The notes beneath the pieces are model-generated. The model searched no databases and was not told the DNA's origin. It worked only from the letters and a program-made list of their open reading frames with translations. From Embleya scabrispora DSM 41855 (GTDB taxonomy: Bacteria > Actinomycetota > Actinomycetes > Streptomycetales > Streptomycetaceae), in NCBI RefSeq assembly GCF_000372745.1, contig NZ_KB889662.1, forward strand, positions 1 to 64,000: a stretch of 64,000 bases of DNA, in the 5' to 3' direction. Within the stretch, counting starts at the first letter, position 1; each line of letters opens with the position of its first letter. A program made the translations under genes and the position numbers. This document shows positions 51,958-60,387 of the stretch, one piece after another.

Positions 51958-53103
51958 GTGAGCGAACTCCGTCCCAGTGATGTCGTCGTCATCGGCGCGG
52001 GCGTGGTCGGCGCCGCGTGCGCCCACTACGCCGCGCGTGCCGGCCTGTCGGTCACCGTCCTCGATCGTGGTCCGGTCGCGGGCGGGACCACCGGAGCCGG
52101 CGAGGGAAACCTGCTGGTCTCCGACAAGCAGCCCGGGCCCGAGCTGGAGCTGGCCCTGCTCTCGCTCCGCCTGTGGGCCGAACTCGCGGATGGCGAACAC
52201 GATTTCGAGTACCAGCGCAAGGGCGGTCTGATCGTCGCCCGGACCGACGCCGAGGCGAGCGCGATGGCCGCCACGGCCGCCACGCAACGTGCCCGCGGAA
52301 TCATCGCCCACGCCGTCGACGCCGCGGACCTGCCCGCCTATGAACCACACCTGTCCCCGGACCTGACCGGCGCGACGCACTACCCGCAGGACGCCCAGGT
52401 GCAACCGGCACTGGCCGCCGCCGCGCTGCTGCGTTCGGGGGTGCGGCTGCACACCGGGGTCACCGTCACCGGCTTCCGACGCGGGCGCGACGATCGAGTG
52501 CTCGGCGTACGCACCTCGCACGGCGAACTCGCCGCCGGCGCGGTGGTGAACGCGGCCGGCACCTGGTCCGGTGCGGTGGCCGCGCTCGCCGGCGTATCCC
52601 TGCCGATCCTGCCCCGTCGCGGCTTCGTGCTGGTCACCGAGCCGCTGCCGCCGATGGTGCGACACAAGGTGTATGCCGCGAGCTACTCCGGGGACGTCGC
52701 CGGCGACGACGCGGACCTGGCCTCGTCGGCCGTGGTCGAGGGCACCCCGGCCGGCACCATCCTGATCGGCGCGAGCCGCGAACGGGTCGGCTTCGACCGC
52801 TCGTTCCCGATCCCGGTGTTGCGCCGACTGGCCGCGCAGGCGATCGAGTTGTTCCCGTTCCTGGCCGGTGTCTCGGTGCTGCGCGCCTATCGGGGGTTCC
52901 GGCCGTACTGCCCGGACCACCTGCCGGTGATCGGCCCGGATCCGCGCGTGCCCGGCCTGTGGCACGCATGCGGCCACGAGGGCGCCGGCGTGGGCCTGGC
53001 GCCCGCCACCGGACACCTCGTCGCCCGGGGTCTGACCGGCAAGGACCCCGAGTTCGACCCCACCCCATTCGCCCCGACCCGCTTCGCGGAGGTGTCCTCG
53101 TGA
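51958..53103 (+). CDS. FAD-dependent oxidoreductase, D-hydroxyproline dehydrogenase beta-like
   Basis: A 381-residue DAO-family flavoprotein. VVVIGAGVVGAACAHYAARAG is the dinucleotide site. AGGTTGAGEGNLLVSDKQPGPE and the C-terminal YRGFRPYCPDHLPVIGPDPRVPGLWHACGHEGAGVGLAPATG complete the fold. With the two following genes it forms the three-part amine dehydrogenase (FAD protein, 2Fe-2S protein, FAD/NAD protein) known from hydroxyproline and octopine catabolism. It would oxidise cis-4-hydroxy-D-proline. The stop overlaps the next start. Confidence 0.82.
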   Translation: MSELRPSDVVVIGAGVVGAACAHYAARAGLSVTVLDRGPVAGGTTGAGEGNLLVSDKQPGPELELALLSLRLWAELADGEHDFEYQRKGGLIVARTDAEASAMAATAATQRARGIIAHAVDAADLPAYEPHLSPDLTGATHYPQDAQVQPALAAAALLRSGVRLHTGVTVTGFRRGRDDRVLGVRTSHGELAAGAVVNAAGTWSGAVAALAGVSLPILPRRGFVLVTEPLPPMVRHKVYAASYSGDVAGDDADLASSAVVEGTPAGTILIGASRERVGFDRSFPIPVLRRLAAQAIELFPFLAGVSVLRAYRGFRPYCPDHLPVIGPDPRVPGLWHACGHEGAGVGLAPATGHLVARGLTGKDPEFDPTPFAPTRFAEVSS

Positions 53104-53387
53104 CCGGCGCACCCGAACCCACCCCGGTCCACCCACCCGGCACGGACCACTTCCGGATCGGCGTGGACGGCCGGCACATCCCCGCGGAGGCCGGGCAGAC
53201 CGTCGGCGCCGCGATGCTCGCCGCCGGGATCCGGTCCTGGCGCACCACCCGTTTCGCCGCCAAGCCGCGCGGGTTGTTCTGCGGCATCGGAGTGTGCTTC
53301 GACTGTCTGGTCACGGTGAACGGCACCCCGTCCCTGCGCGCCTGCCTGGTCGACGCCCGTCCCGACGACGAGGTGAGCACCACATGA
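53100..53387 (+). CDS. (2Fe-2S)-binding protein, dehydrogenase gamma subunit
   Basis: A 95-residue ferredoxin-like subunit with CGIGVCFDC and a later Cys (LRACLVD), the compact 2Fe-2S motif of HcnA/OoxA-type small subunits. EAGQTVGAAMLAAGIRSWRTTRF is family-typical. It starts inside the previous stop (GTGA) and ends inside the next start (ATGA). Confidence 0.9.
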   Translation: MTGAPEPTPVHPPGTDHFRIGVDGRHIPAEAGQTVGAAMLAAGIRSWRTTRFAAKPRGLFCGIGVCFDCLVTVNGTPSLRACLVDARPDDEVSTT

Positions 53388-54697
53388 TCCACGACCTGGT
53401 CGTCGTCGGCGCCGGGCCCGCCGGCCTCACCGCAGCCGTCACCGCCGCCGGCTTCGGACTGCGCGTCGCCGTCCTGGACGCCGGCTCCCGGGCGGGCGGC
53501 CAATACCACCGACACCGCGCCGGCCGGCCGCCGGCCTGGCCGCCGCTCGCCCGTCTGCACACCGTCGAGCACCTCGCCGAACATCGCGTCTGGGCGGTCG
53601 AACGCGTGGCCGACGGGTTCGCCGTACATGCCGTGGCCGGCGAACGGGAGGGCACGCCGGTGACCGTGACCGGCCGCCGGCTGCTCCTGGCCACCGGGGC
53701 CTACGACCGGCAACTGCCCTTCCCCGGTTGGGATCTGCCCGGCGTGCTCACCGCAGGCGGCGCGCAGGCCCTGATCAAGGGCAACGGCGTGGCGCCCGGT
53801 CGACGCGCGGTCGTGGCCGGCACCGGCCCGTTCCTGCTGCCGGTCGCCGTCGCGCTGGCCGACGCGGGTGTCGAGGTGAGCGCCGTACTGGAGGCGTCCC
53901 GGCCCACGCCGCGCGCCGCCGCGCTCGCGCCGCACAGCCCCGCGCGCGTGGTCGAGGCGGCCGGCTACGCGGTCGCCCTGGCCCGGCGGCGCATCCCGTA
54001 CCGGACCGGCCGGGCCGTGATCGCCGCGCACGGCGACCACACGGGCCTGACCTCGGTCACCGTGGCCCGCCTCGACGCCGACTGGCGGCCCCGCCCCGGG
54101 ACCGCCGACGAACTGGACTGCGACACGCTCGCGGTCGGCTACGGATTCACCCCGCAACTCGAACTGGCCGAGCAACTCGGCTGCGCGACCACCCCGGACG
54201 GTTTCGTCGCGGTCGACGCCCGGCAGGCGACGGACATCCCGGGCCTGTCCGCCGCCGGCGAGAGCACCGGCATCGGCGGGGTCCATCTCGCCGCGGCCGA
54301 GGGGGAGTCGGCCGGGTACGCGATCGCCGGCCGGACGCCGCCGCGCGCGCTGCTGCGTCGCCGGGCCGCACTCACCCGGTTCGCCGCCGGGTTGCGCGCG
54401 CTCTACCCGGTCCGACCCGGGTGGCTGTCCTGGTCGGACCCGGACACCCTGGTCTGCCGTTGCGAGGAGGTACCGCGGGGCCGGATCGAGGACGCGGCCC
54501 GCCTCGGCGCCGACGACGTGCGTTCGGTCAAGCTGCTCACTCGCGCCGGAATGGGCTGGTGTCAGGGCCGGATGTGCGCCGAGGCCACCGCGTGCGTGTT
54601 GTCCGACGTGCTGGACCGACCGATCGCCGCGCCACCGCCCACTCGTCCGATCGGTGTGCCCATCCGTCTCGGAGACCTAGCCCAAGGAGCCTCATGA
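53384..54697 (+). CDS. NAD(P)/FAD-dependent oxidoreductase, dehydrogenase alpha subunit
   Basis: A 437-residue flavoprotein of the HcnB/OoxA type. The N-terminal DLVVVGAGPAGLTAAVTAAGFGL, the middle LLLATGAYDRQLPFPGWDLPGVLTAGGAQALIK and the C-terminal CRCEEV...GMGWCQGRMC cysteine motif ([2Fe-2S] BFD-like domain) are all present. It is coupled on both sides by ATGA overlaps. It completes the heterotrimeric dehydrogenase. Confidence 0.87.
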   Translation: MIHDLVVVGAGPAGLTAAVTAAGFGLRVAVLDAGSRAGGQYHRHRAGRPPAWPPLARLHTVEHLAEHRVWAVERVADGFAVHAVAGEREGTPVTVTGRRLLLATGAYDRQLPFPGWDLPGVLTAGGAQALIKGNGVAPGRRAVVAGTGPFLLPVAVALADAGVEVSAVLEASRPTPRAAALAPHSPARVVEAAGYAVALARRRIPYRTGRAVIAAHGDHTGLTSVTVARLDADWRPRPGTADELDCDTLAVGYGFTPQLELAEQLGCATTPDGFVAVDARQATDIPGLSAAGESTGIGGVHLAAAEGESAGYAIAGRTPPRALLRRRAALTRFAAGLRALYPVRPGWLSWSDPDTLVCRCEEVPRGRIEDAARLGADDVRSVKLLTRAGMGWCQGRMCAEATACVLSDVLDRPIAAPPPTRPIGVPIRLGDLAQGAS

Positions 54698-55629
54698 GCC
54701 CGCACCCTGCCTCCTCGTCCCCGGCCGCCCCGGACCACCCCGCCGGCCGGCAGCCGTGGCACGGCGTCGTGGTGGCCACCGCGCTGCCGCTGCGCGAGGA
54801 CCTGTCCGTGGACTTCGACGCGTATGCCGAACACGTGCGATGGCTCGTGGATTCGGGCTGTGACGGGGTCTGCCCGAACGGCTCGCTCGGCGAGTACCAG
54901 TCGCTCACGCCACAGGAACGGGCCAAGGTGGTCAGCGTCGCGGTCGAGGCGGTGGGCGGGGACCGGGTGCTGCCCGGCGTCGCGGCGTACGGCGCGGCGG
55001 AGTCGCTGCGCTGGACCGAGCAGGCCGCCGAGGCGGGCGCCCGGGCGGTGATGCTGCTGCCGCCCAACAGCTACCGAGCGGACACCCGCGCGGTGCTCGA
55101 CCACTACCGCACGGTGGCCCGCGCCGGCCTGCCGATCGTCGCGTACAACAACCCGTTCGACACGAAGGTCGACCTGACCCCCCGACTGCTGGCGGACCTG
55201 TACGAGGAAGGTCTCGTGGTCGGCGTCAAGGAGTTCACCGGGGACGTACGCCGGGCCTACGAGCTGGCCGAACTCGCGCCCGGCCTGGATGTGTTGATCG
55301 GCAGCGACGATGTGGCGCTGGAATTCGGGCTGGCCGGCGCGGTCGGCTGGATCGCCGGCTACGCGAACGTCTTCCCGCGGGCGAGCGTCGAGTTGTATCG
55401 CGCGGCGATCGGCGGCGACGTACGCGCCGTGCTGCCGCTGTACCGACTGTTGCATCCGCTGCTTCGGCTGGATTCGCGCACCGAGTTCGTGCAGTCGATC
55501 AAGCTGTCGATGGACCTGGCCGGGCGCCGCGGCGGCCCGTCGCGCGCGCCGCGACTCCCGCTGCTGCCCGAACAGGAGGCTTCGGTGCGCGAGTTCACCG
55601 AGAAGGCGCTCGCGGAGGGACTGGCCTGA
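54694..55629 (+). CDS. DapA-family lyase, probable hydroxy-pyrroline-carboxylate deaminase
   Basis: A 311-residue dihydrodipicolinate-synthase-family TIM barrel. It has CPNGSLGEYQSLTPQERAKVV, YNNPFDTKVDL and the Schiff-base Lys near residue 179 in GVKEFTGDVRRAYEL. In hydroxyproline clusters this position is occupied by the delta1-pyrroline-4-hydroxy-2-carboxylate deaminase, giving alpha-ketoglutarate semialdehyde. A Pro/Ala-rich 20-residue N-terminal extension precedes the fold. The ATG overlaps the preceding stop. Confidence 0.83.
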   Translation: MSPHPASSSPAAPDHPAGRQPWHGVVVATALPLREDLSVDFDAYAEHVRWLVDSGCDGVCPNGSLGEYQSLTPQERAKVVSVAVEAVGGDRVLPGVAAYGAAESLRWTEQAAEAGARAVMLLPPNSYRADTRAVLDHYRTVARAGLPIVAYNNPFDTKVDLTPRLLADLYEEGLVVGVKEFTGDVRRAYELAELAPGLDVLIGSDDVALEFGLAGAVGWIAGYANVFPRASVELYRAAIGGDVRAVLPLYRLLHPLLRLDSRTEFVQSIKLSMDLAGRRGGPSRAPRLPLLPEQEASVREFTEKALAEGLA

Positions 55630-56630
55630 TGCGTTCACGACACGTCTTCCACGCGGTCGACTCGCACACCGAGGGCATGCCGACCCGGGTGATCACCGGT
55701 GGCGTCGGTGTGATCCCCGGCGCCACGATGGCCGAACGGCGAGTGCACTTCATGGCCCATCTGGATCACCTGCGCACGCTGTTGATGCACGAGCCGCGCG
55801 GACACGGCGCGATGAGCGGCGCGATCCTGCAACCACCGACCCGCCCGGACGCGGACTACGGCGTGCTGTTCATCGAGGTGTCGGGCTGTCTGCCGATGTG
55901 CGGGCACGGCACGATCGGAGTGGCCACCGTGCTGGTCGAGACCGGCATGGTCGAGGTGGTCGAACCGGTCACCACGATCCGGTTGGACACGCCCGCCGGG
56001 CTGGTGGTCGCCGAGGTCGAGGTGCACGACGGCGCCGCTCGCTCGGTGACGCTGCGCAACGTGCCCTCGTACGCACACACCCTGGACGCGACCGTGGACG
56101 TGCCCGGGCTCGGCGCGGTCGGCTACGACATGGCCTACGGCGGCAACTTCTACGCGATCCTGCCGATCGACAAGGTCGGCCTGCCGTTCGACCGGGCCGA
56201 GGGCGGGCGCATCCTGGAGACCGGCCTGGCGATCATGGCGGCGATCAACGAGCAGGCCCGGCCGGTGCATCCGGAGGATCCCGCGATCGCGGGCTGCGCC
56301 CATGTGCAGTTCCTCGCGCCGGGCTCGGACGGCACGCTCTCGCGCAACGCGATGGCGATCCACCCGGGTTGGTTCGACCGTTCGCCGTGCGGCACCGGAA
56401 CCAGCGCGCGGATGGCCCAGTTGGCCGCACGCGGCGAGCTGGCGCCCGGGCAGCCGTTCGTCAACGAGTCGTTCATCGGTACCCGGTTCCACGGGCGGAT
56501 CCTGGAGCGGACCGAAGTGGGCGGGTATCCGGCCGTGGTCCCGCAGATCACCGGACGGGCCTGGATCACCGCCACCGCGCAATACCTGCTCGACCCCGAG
56601 GACCCCTTCCCGGCCGGGTTCCGCCTGTGA
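55629..56630 (+). CDS. Proline racemase family, probable 4-hydroxyproline 2-epimerase
   Basis: A 333-residue protein with both catalytic cysteines of the family: near residue 91 in SGCLPMCGHGTIG and near 254 in SPCGTGTSARMA. Having two Cys, not Thr at the second site, points to a racemase or epimerase rather than a dehydratase. With the dehydrogenase and deaminase genes it fits trans-4-hydroxy-L-proline epimerisation, the first step of the route. The start shares one base with the previous stop (TGATG). Confidence 0.88.
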   Translation: MRSRHVFHAVDSHTEGMPTRVITGGVGVIPGATMAERRVHFMAHLDHLRTLLMHEPRGHGAMSGAILQPPTRPDADYGVLFIEVSGCLPMCGHGTIGVATVLVETGMVEVVEPVTTIRLDTPAGLVVAEVEVHDGAARSVTLRNVPSYAHTLDATVDVPGLGAVGYDMAYGGNFYAILPIDKVGLPFDRAEGGRILETGLAIMAAINEQARPVHPEDPAIAGCAHVQFLAPGSDGTLSRNAMAIHPGWFDRSPCGTGTSARMAQLAARGELAPGQPFVNESFIGTRFHGRILERTEVGGYPAVVPQITGRAWITATAQYLLDPEDPFPAGFRL

Positions 56631-56743
56631 GGGCGACCGAACCGGGGTCGGCATCGCGGCACCCGATCGCCCGAATCGCCCGAATCGCCCACTCACGCTC
56701 CGTGGTTGCCCGTACTCACAGTTCCGATCCCGCCCACAGGGTG

Positions 56744-56756
56744 ACTGACCGTCAGT
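56744..56756. promoter_or_regulatory. Palindrome upstream of the GntR gene
   Basis: ACTGACCGTCAGT, perfect 6-bp arms with one central base, 22 bases before the GntR start. It is a candidate autoregulatory operator. Confidence 0.45.
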
Positions 56757-56777
56757 AGCATGGCGGGAGGAGGCACC

Positions 56778-57464
56778 ATGGAGACGGGACACGGAGCGCT
56801 CGCGCTGCCGTCCTTCGACGATCGACCGATCCTGCGGGACCGGGTGGCACGAGAGTTGCGCGCGGCGTTGATCGCGGGCGAAATGCGGCCCGGCGTGGTC
56901 TATTCCGCGCCCGCGTTGGCCGCGCAGTTCGGCGTGTCACCGACGCCGGTCCGCGAGGCGATGCTCGACCTCGCCAACGAAGGGCTGGTCGAGGCCGTTC
57001 GCAACAAGGGCTTTCGGGTCACCGAGCTCTCCGACCGCGAGTTGGACGAGTTCACCGAGGTCCGCGCGCTGATCGAGGTACCGGTGGTGGCCCGCCTCGC
57101 GGGCGTGGTCACCCCGACCCAACTGGCCGCGCTGCGCCCGGTCGCCGAGGAGATCGTCGCGGCGGCGGAGGTGGGCGACCTGATCGGGTACGTGGAGGCG
57201 GATCGTCGGTTCCATCTGTCGTTGCTCGCGCTGGCGGGCAACGAACACCTGGTCCGGGTGGTCGGCGACCTGCGCAAACGCTCGCGCCTGTACGGCCTGT
57301 CCCGGCTCGCGCAAAACGGCCGCCTCGCCGCGTCCGCCGCCGAGCACCTCGAACTCCTGGACGCGCTCGCCACCGGCGATCCCGCCCGGGCCGAGGATGT
57401 GATGGCCCGGCACATCGGCCACGTCCGCAACCTGTGGGCGGATCCGCCCGACCGGCCGAGCTGA
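56778..57464 (+). CDS. GntR family regulator (FCD type)
   Basis: A 228-residue regulator from ATG 56778, with GGGAGGAGG just upstream; an ATG 18 bases earlier is in frame but lacks a site. The winged helix (ILRDRVARELRAALIAGEMRPGVVYSAPALAAQFGVSPTPVREAMLDLANEGLV) is followed by an all-helical FCD domain with metal-type residues (EVRALIEVPVV, DRRFHLSLLALAGNEHL, EHLELLDAL). It is 147 bases after the epimerase and probably controls the hydroxyproline operon. Confidence 0.88.
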   Translation: METGHGALALPSFDDRPILRDRVARELRAALIAGEMRPGVVYSAPALAAQFGVSPTPVREAMLDLANEGLVEAVRNKGFRVTELSDRELDEFTEVRALIEVPVVARLAGVVTPTQLAALRPVAEEIVAAAEVGDLIGYVEADRRFHLSLLALAGNEHLVRVVGDLRKRSRLYGLSRLAQNGRLAASAAEHLELLDALATGDPARAEDVMARHIGHVRNLWADPPDRPS

Positions 57465-57471
57465 ATCCGAC

Positions 57472-57510
57472 CCGGCGGCCCGATCCGAGGGACTCGGATC
57501 GGGCCGCCGG
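57472..57510. terminator. Perfect 18-bp-stem terminator
   Basis: An 18-bp arm at 57472-57489 pairs without mismatch with 57493-57510 around a 3-base loop. It lies between the convergent GntR and peptidase genes and would stop transcription from both. Confidence 0.88.
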
Positions 57511-57528
57511 TGCGATCGGTGGGGCCGG

Positions 57529-58800
57529 TCAGACCCGGCCGGCGACCATGTCCATCAGGCGGTCCAGGATCGCGCCGCCGGAGGCGTTGGAGCCGTCGTG
57601 CTCCCACTCGTTGGTGACCCACGCACGCACGTTGGCCACCCTGCGGGCGGTGTCCAGGGACAGGTCCGCGTCCACGTACATGTCGTCGAAGAACACCGCC
57701 GCCGCGACCGGGACCGGGTTGGTCCGCAGCCGCTCGACGTCGTACAGGACCGGCCAGTCGTCGTGGTGCGCGAGCAGGTCGGCGGCCTCGCGGAACGGGC
57801 GCAGCGCGGCTATCTCCTCGAACATCCAGGGGTACATCATCTCGCCGGTGAACAGCAGCGGATCGGCGGTCTCGGCGAACTCCGGCAGCCCCGCGTGCAC
57901 CTTCTCCGCCGCCCAGCCGGTGGCGACCTTGCCCTGCCCGTAGATCGGCTCCTGGAGCACGGCCCACAGGGGCTGGTCGGTGAGCGCGGTGGCGTGCATC
58001 GCGGCGGCGCGGAAGGTGTCCGAGACCCGGTCCCCGTCCCACGCCTCGTCCAGCATCCAGTGCACCCGCTCGAATCCGTCACCCATGCCGAACACCTGGC
58101 CGATGAATCGGAGCCGGCGCGCGGTGAGCCGATCGCCGTCGGGCAACCGCACGTCGTTGGCGGCGAGGTGGTCGGCCAACCGCCTGACCGCCTCGACGTC
58201 GTCCGGATACCGGGCGTAGTACTCGGCGTTCTTGGCCCGCACCCGGGGATAGGTGCGGTGGTAGACGTCCTCCGCGGTGCAGTCCAGGCCGATCAGCCCA
58301 CCGGTGACGTAACAGGACTTCAGACCCTCGGGCGCCCGCGAGAGGTAGGCGAGCGTGATGAAGCCGCCGTAGCTCTGCCCGAGCGTCTCCCACGGCTCGT
58401 CGCCGCACAACCGACGGCGGATGAACTCGGCGTCGGCCACGATCGCGTCCGCGCGCATGTGCCGCAGCAGGCCGGCGAGTGCCTCGGGCGCGGTGCGGGC
58501 CGCCAGGCTCGGCGTGATCGGCGTGCTGCGACCGGTGCCGCGCTGGTCGAGGAGAAGGACGCGGTGGGTGCGCAGCGCCCGCTGGAGCCAGCCGACGGCG
58601 CGATTGGGCCGTCCGGCCTTGCCGCCCGGGCCGCCCTGGAGGAAGCACAGCCACGGCCGTTGCTTGTCCGACGCCGTGGGGTCCACCACCTCGCGCGCGA
58701 ACACTTCGATGGTCGGCCCGTCCGGACGGGAGTGGTCGAGCGGAACGGTGAACGTGTGGTCGATGAGAGCCATCCCCGGTATCCGGGTGATGCGGGTCAT
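57529..58800 (-). CDS. Prolyl iminopeptidase-like alpha/beta hydrolase
   Basis: A 423-residue alpha/beta hydrolase. FLQGGPGGKAGRP is the oxyanion-hole motif, VLLLDQRGTGRSTP is the proline-iminopeptidase signature, and LGQSYGGF holds the nucleophile Ser near residue 142. A helical lid follows, and NEWEHDG supplies the catalytic His region at the C-terminus. GGGGAGAA precedes the ATG. Release of N-terminal proline or hydroxyproline would suit the adjacent catabolic operon, although it is transcribed towards that operon from its own promoter. Confidence 0.85.
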   Translation of the reverse strand: MTRITRIPGMALIDHTFTVPLDHSRPDGPTIEVFAREVVDPTASDKQRPWLCFLQGGPGGKAGRPNRAVGWLQRALRTHRVLLLDQRGTGRSTPITPSLAARTAPEALAGLLRHMRADAIVADAEFIRRRLCGDEPWETLGQSYGGFITLAYLSRAPEGLKSCYVTGGLIGLDCTAEDVYHRTYPRVRAKNAEYYARYPDDVEAVRRLADHLAANDVRLPDGDRLTARRLRFIGQVFGMGDGFERVHWMLDEAWDGDRVSDTFRAAAMHATALTDQPLWAVLQEPIYGQGKVATGWAAEKVHAGLPEFAETADPLLFTGEMMYPWMFEEIAALRPFREAADLLAHHDDWPVLYDVERLRTNPVPVAAAVFFDDMYVDADLSLDTARRVANVRAWVTNEWEHDGSNASGGAILDRLMDMVAGRV

Positions 58801-59101
58801 GCGGATTCTCCCCAGGCTGGTCGTGCGGTGGTCGGTTCCGGGTGACGGTTGTGTGTCGTGTGGCGTGTGTCGTGTGTCGTGTGTCGTGTGACATTTCATC
58901 GGAGAAATGGGGTTCCTGTCGCGCTTCCCGCGGAAGCGATATCCGCCGTCCGACGGGCGTTTCCGCCGGCCGGGCGGTAGAGGGGGCATGGGAACAGGTC
59001 TGCCCCGACGTGCGGGTGTCGACTCGTTCGGCCCTTCCGTACGCCCGACGGGTGCGAAAGGGTCGGGGATCCGGATTCCGCTCGGCGAAAGGTGTGCGGT
59101 C
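58801..59101. other. Divergent promoter region with a 7-bp tandem repeat
   Basis: About 300 bases between the divergent peptidase and oxidase genes. It contains the 7-bp tandem repeat at 58852-58886. The frame of the oxidase stays open through 58907, but the residues there look non-coding. Confidence 0.5.
58852..58886. repeat. Short tandem repeat TGTGTCG x5
   Basis: Five consecutive 7-bp units (TGTGTCG, one with TGTGGCG) followed by a partial sixth. They lie 50 bases upstream of the peptidase start, in the divergent promoter region. Confidence 0.85.
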
Positions 59102-60286
59102 GTGGTCGATGGTGCCGACGCTGCCGGTCCCTATTCCGCGTTCCAGGACTCGATCTACCTGGACGGTCTGCTGACCGGAGCGACCCCCGCGTATCCCACG
59201 GACGCCGCCGCCCTGGAGGTGGCCGCCGGCGAACGGCTCGATCCGGGTCCGCGCGGCTACGTCCTGGGCGGCGCGGGCGGTGGGGCGACGATGCGGGCCA
59301 ATCGGGCGGCATTCGAGCGGCGCCGGATCGTTCCGCGCATGCTGCGCGACGTGGGTACGCGCGACCTGTCCTGCTCCGTACTGGGCACCGAGTCGCCCGC
59401 GCCGGTGCTGCTCGGGCCGGTCGGGGTGCAGTCCATCGTGCATCCCGAGGGGGAGTTGGCGACCGCGCGCGCCGCGGCCGCGCTGGGATTGCCGATGGTG
59501 TTGAGCACGGCGTCGTCCCATTCGCTGGAGGAGGTCGCCGCCGCGTCCGGTTCGGGTCCGCGCTGGTTCCAGCTCTACTGGCCGAGCGACGACGACGTGA
59601 CGATCAGCCTGCTCGCCCGGGCCCGGGCGGCGGGGTACACCACGCTCGTGGTCACCCTGGACACCTGGTTCCTGGGGTGGCGCCCCGACGACCTGGATCG
59701 GGCGTACCTGCCCTTCCTGCGCCGGGTCGGCATCGCGAACTATCTGAGCGATCCGGCCTTCCTGGCCGGGCTGAGCAAACCGGTCGCGGAGGACCCGACG
59801 GCGGCGATCGCGCACTGGGCGGGGATGTTCTCCGATCCGACCAAGACCTGGGGCGACCTGGCGTTCCTGCGCGAGAACTGGATCGGGCCGATCGTACTCA
59901 AGGGCATCCTGCATCCGGACGACGCGCGCCGGGCCCGCGACGCCGGTCTGGACGCAGTCGTGGTGAGCAATCACGGCGGGCGCCAACTCGACGGCGCCGT
60001 GGCCGCGTTGGACGCGCTGCCGGCCGTGGTGGAAGCGGTTGGCGAGAGCCTGACGGTGCTCTTCGACAGCGGCGTACGCACCGGGACGGACCTGCTCAAG
60101 GCGCTGGCCCTCGGCGCCCGGGCGGTCCTGGTGGGCCGGCCGTACGTCTACGGCCTGGCGCTGGGTGGCGAGGCCGGCGTCAGGCACGTACTGCGGTGCC
60201 TGTTGGCCGAGTTCGACCTGTCCATGGCCCTGTCCGGGCACACTCGCCCGGACGAGTTGCATCCCTCGGTTCTGACGTCGGACTGA
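59102..60286 (+). CDS. FMN-dependent alpha-hydroxy-acid oxidase (lactate 2-monooxygenase-like)
   Basis: A 394-residue FMN TIM barrel from GTG 59102, with GAAAGG seven bases upstream. YSAFQDSIYLDGL, YVLGGAGGGATMRANRAAFERRRIVPRML, TLDTWFLGWRPDDL and VVSNHGGRQLDGAVAALDAL (catalytic His) are present, with FDSGVRTGTDLLKALALGARAVLVGRPYVYGLALGG binding FMN phosphate. The long middle loop with YLSDPAF resembles lactate 2-monooxygenase. It would oxidise lactate or a similar 2-hydroxy acid. The frame continues upstream to 58907 but without family sequence. Confidence 0.86.
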   Translation: MVDGADAAGPYSAFQDSIYLDGLLTGATPAYPTDAAALEVAAGERLDPGPRGYVLGGAGGGATMRANRAAFERRRIVPRMLRDVGTRDLSCSVLGTESPAPVLLGPVGVQSIVHPEGELATARAAAALGLPMVLSTASSHSLEEVAAASGSGPRWFQLYWPSDDDVTISLLARARAAGYTTLVVTLDTWFLGWRPDDLDRAYLPFLRRVGIANYLSDPAFLAGLSKPVAEDPTAAIAHWAGMFSDPTKTWGDLAFLRENWIGPIVLKGILHPDDARRARDAGLDAVVVSNHGGRQLDGAVAALDALPAVVEAVGESLTVLFDSGVRTGTDLLKALALGARAVLVGRPYVYGLALGGEAGVRHVLRCLLAEFDLSMALSGHTRPDELHPSVLTSD

Positions 60287-60291
60287 GCGGC

Positions 60292-60309
60292 GCGGGCCCG
60301 AATGCCCGC
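60292..60309 (+). terminator. Short hairpin after the hydroxy-acid oxidase
   Basis: GCGGGC and GCCCGC around six bases, just past the stop. A weak terminator candidate. Confidence 0.35.
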
Positions 60310-60387
60310 TCGAAATTGGCCTATTTGCTGCGGGTGATTCCGATATTCTCCGCGCATGATCACGCCCGTGACGAGAGGAACCGCTCC

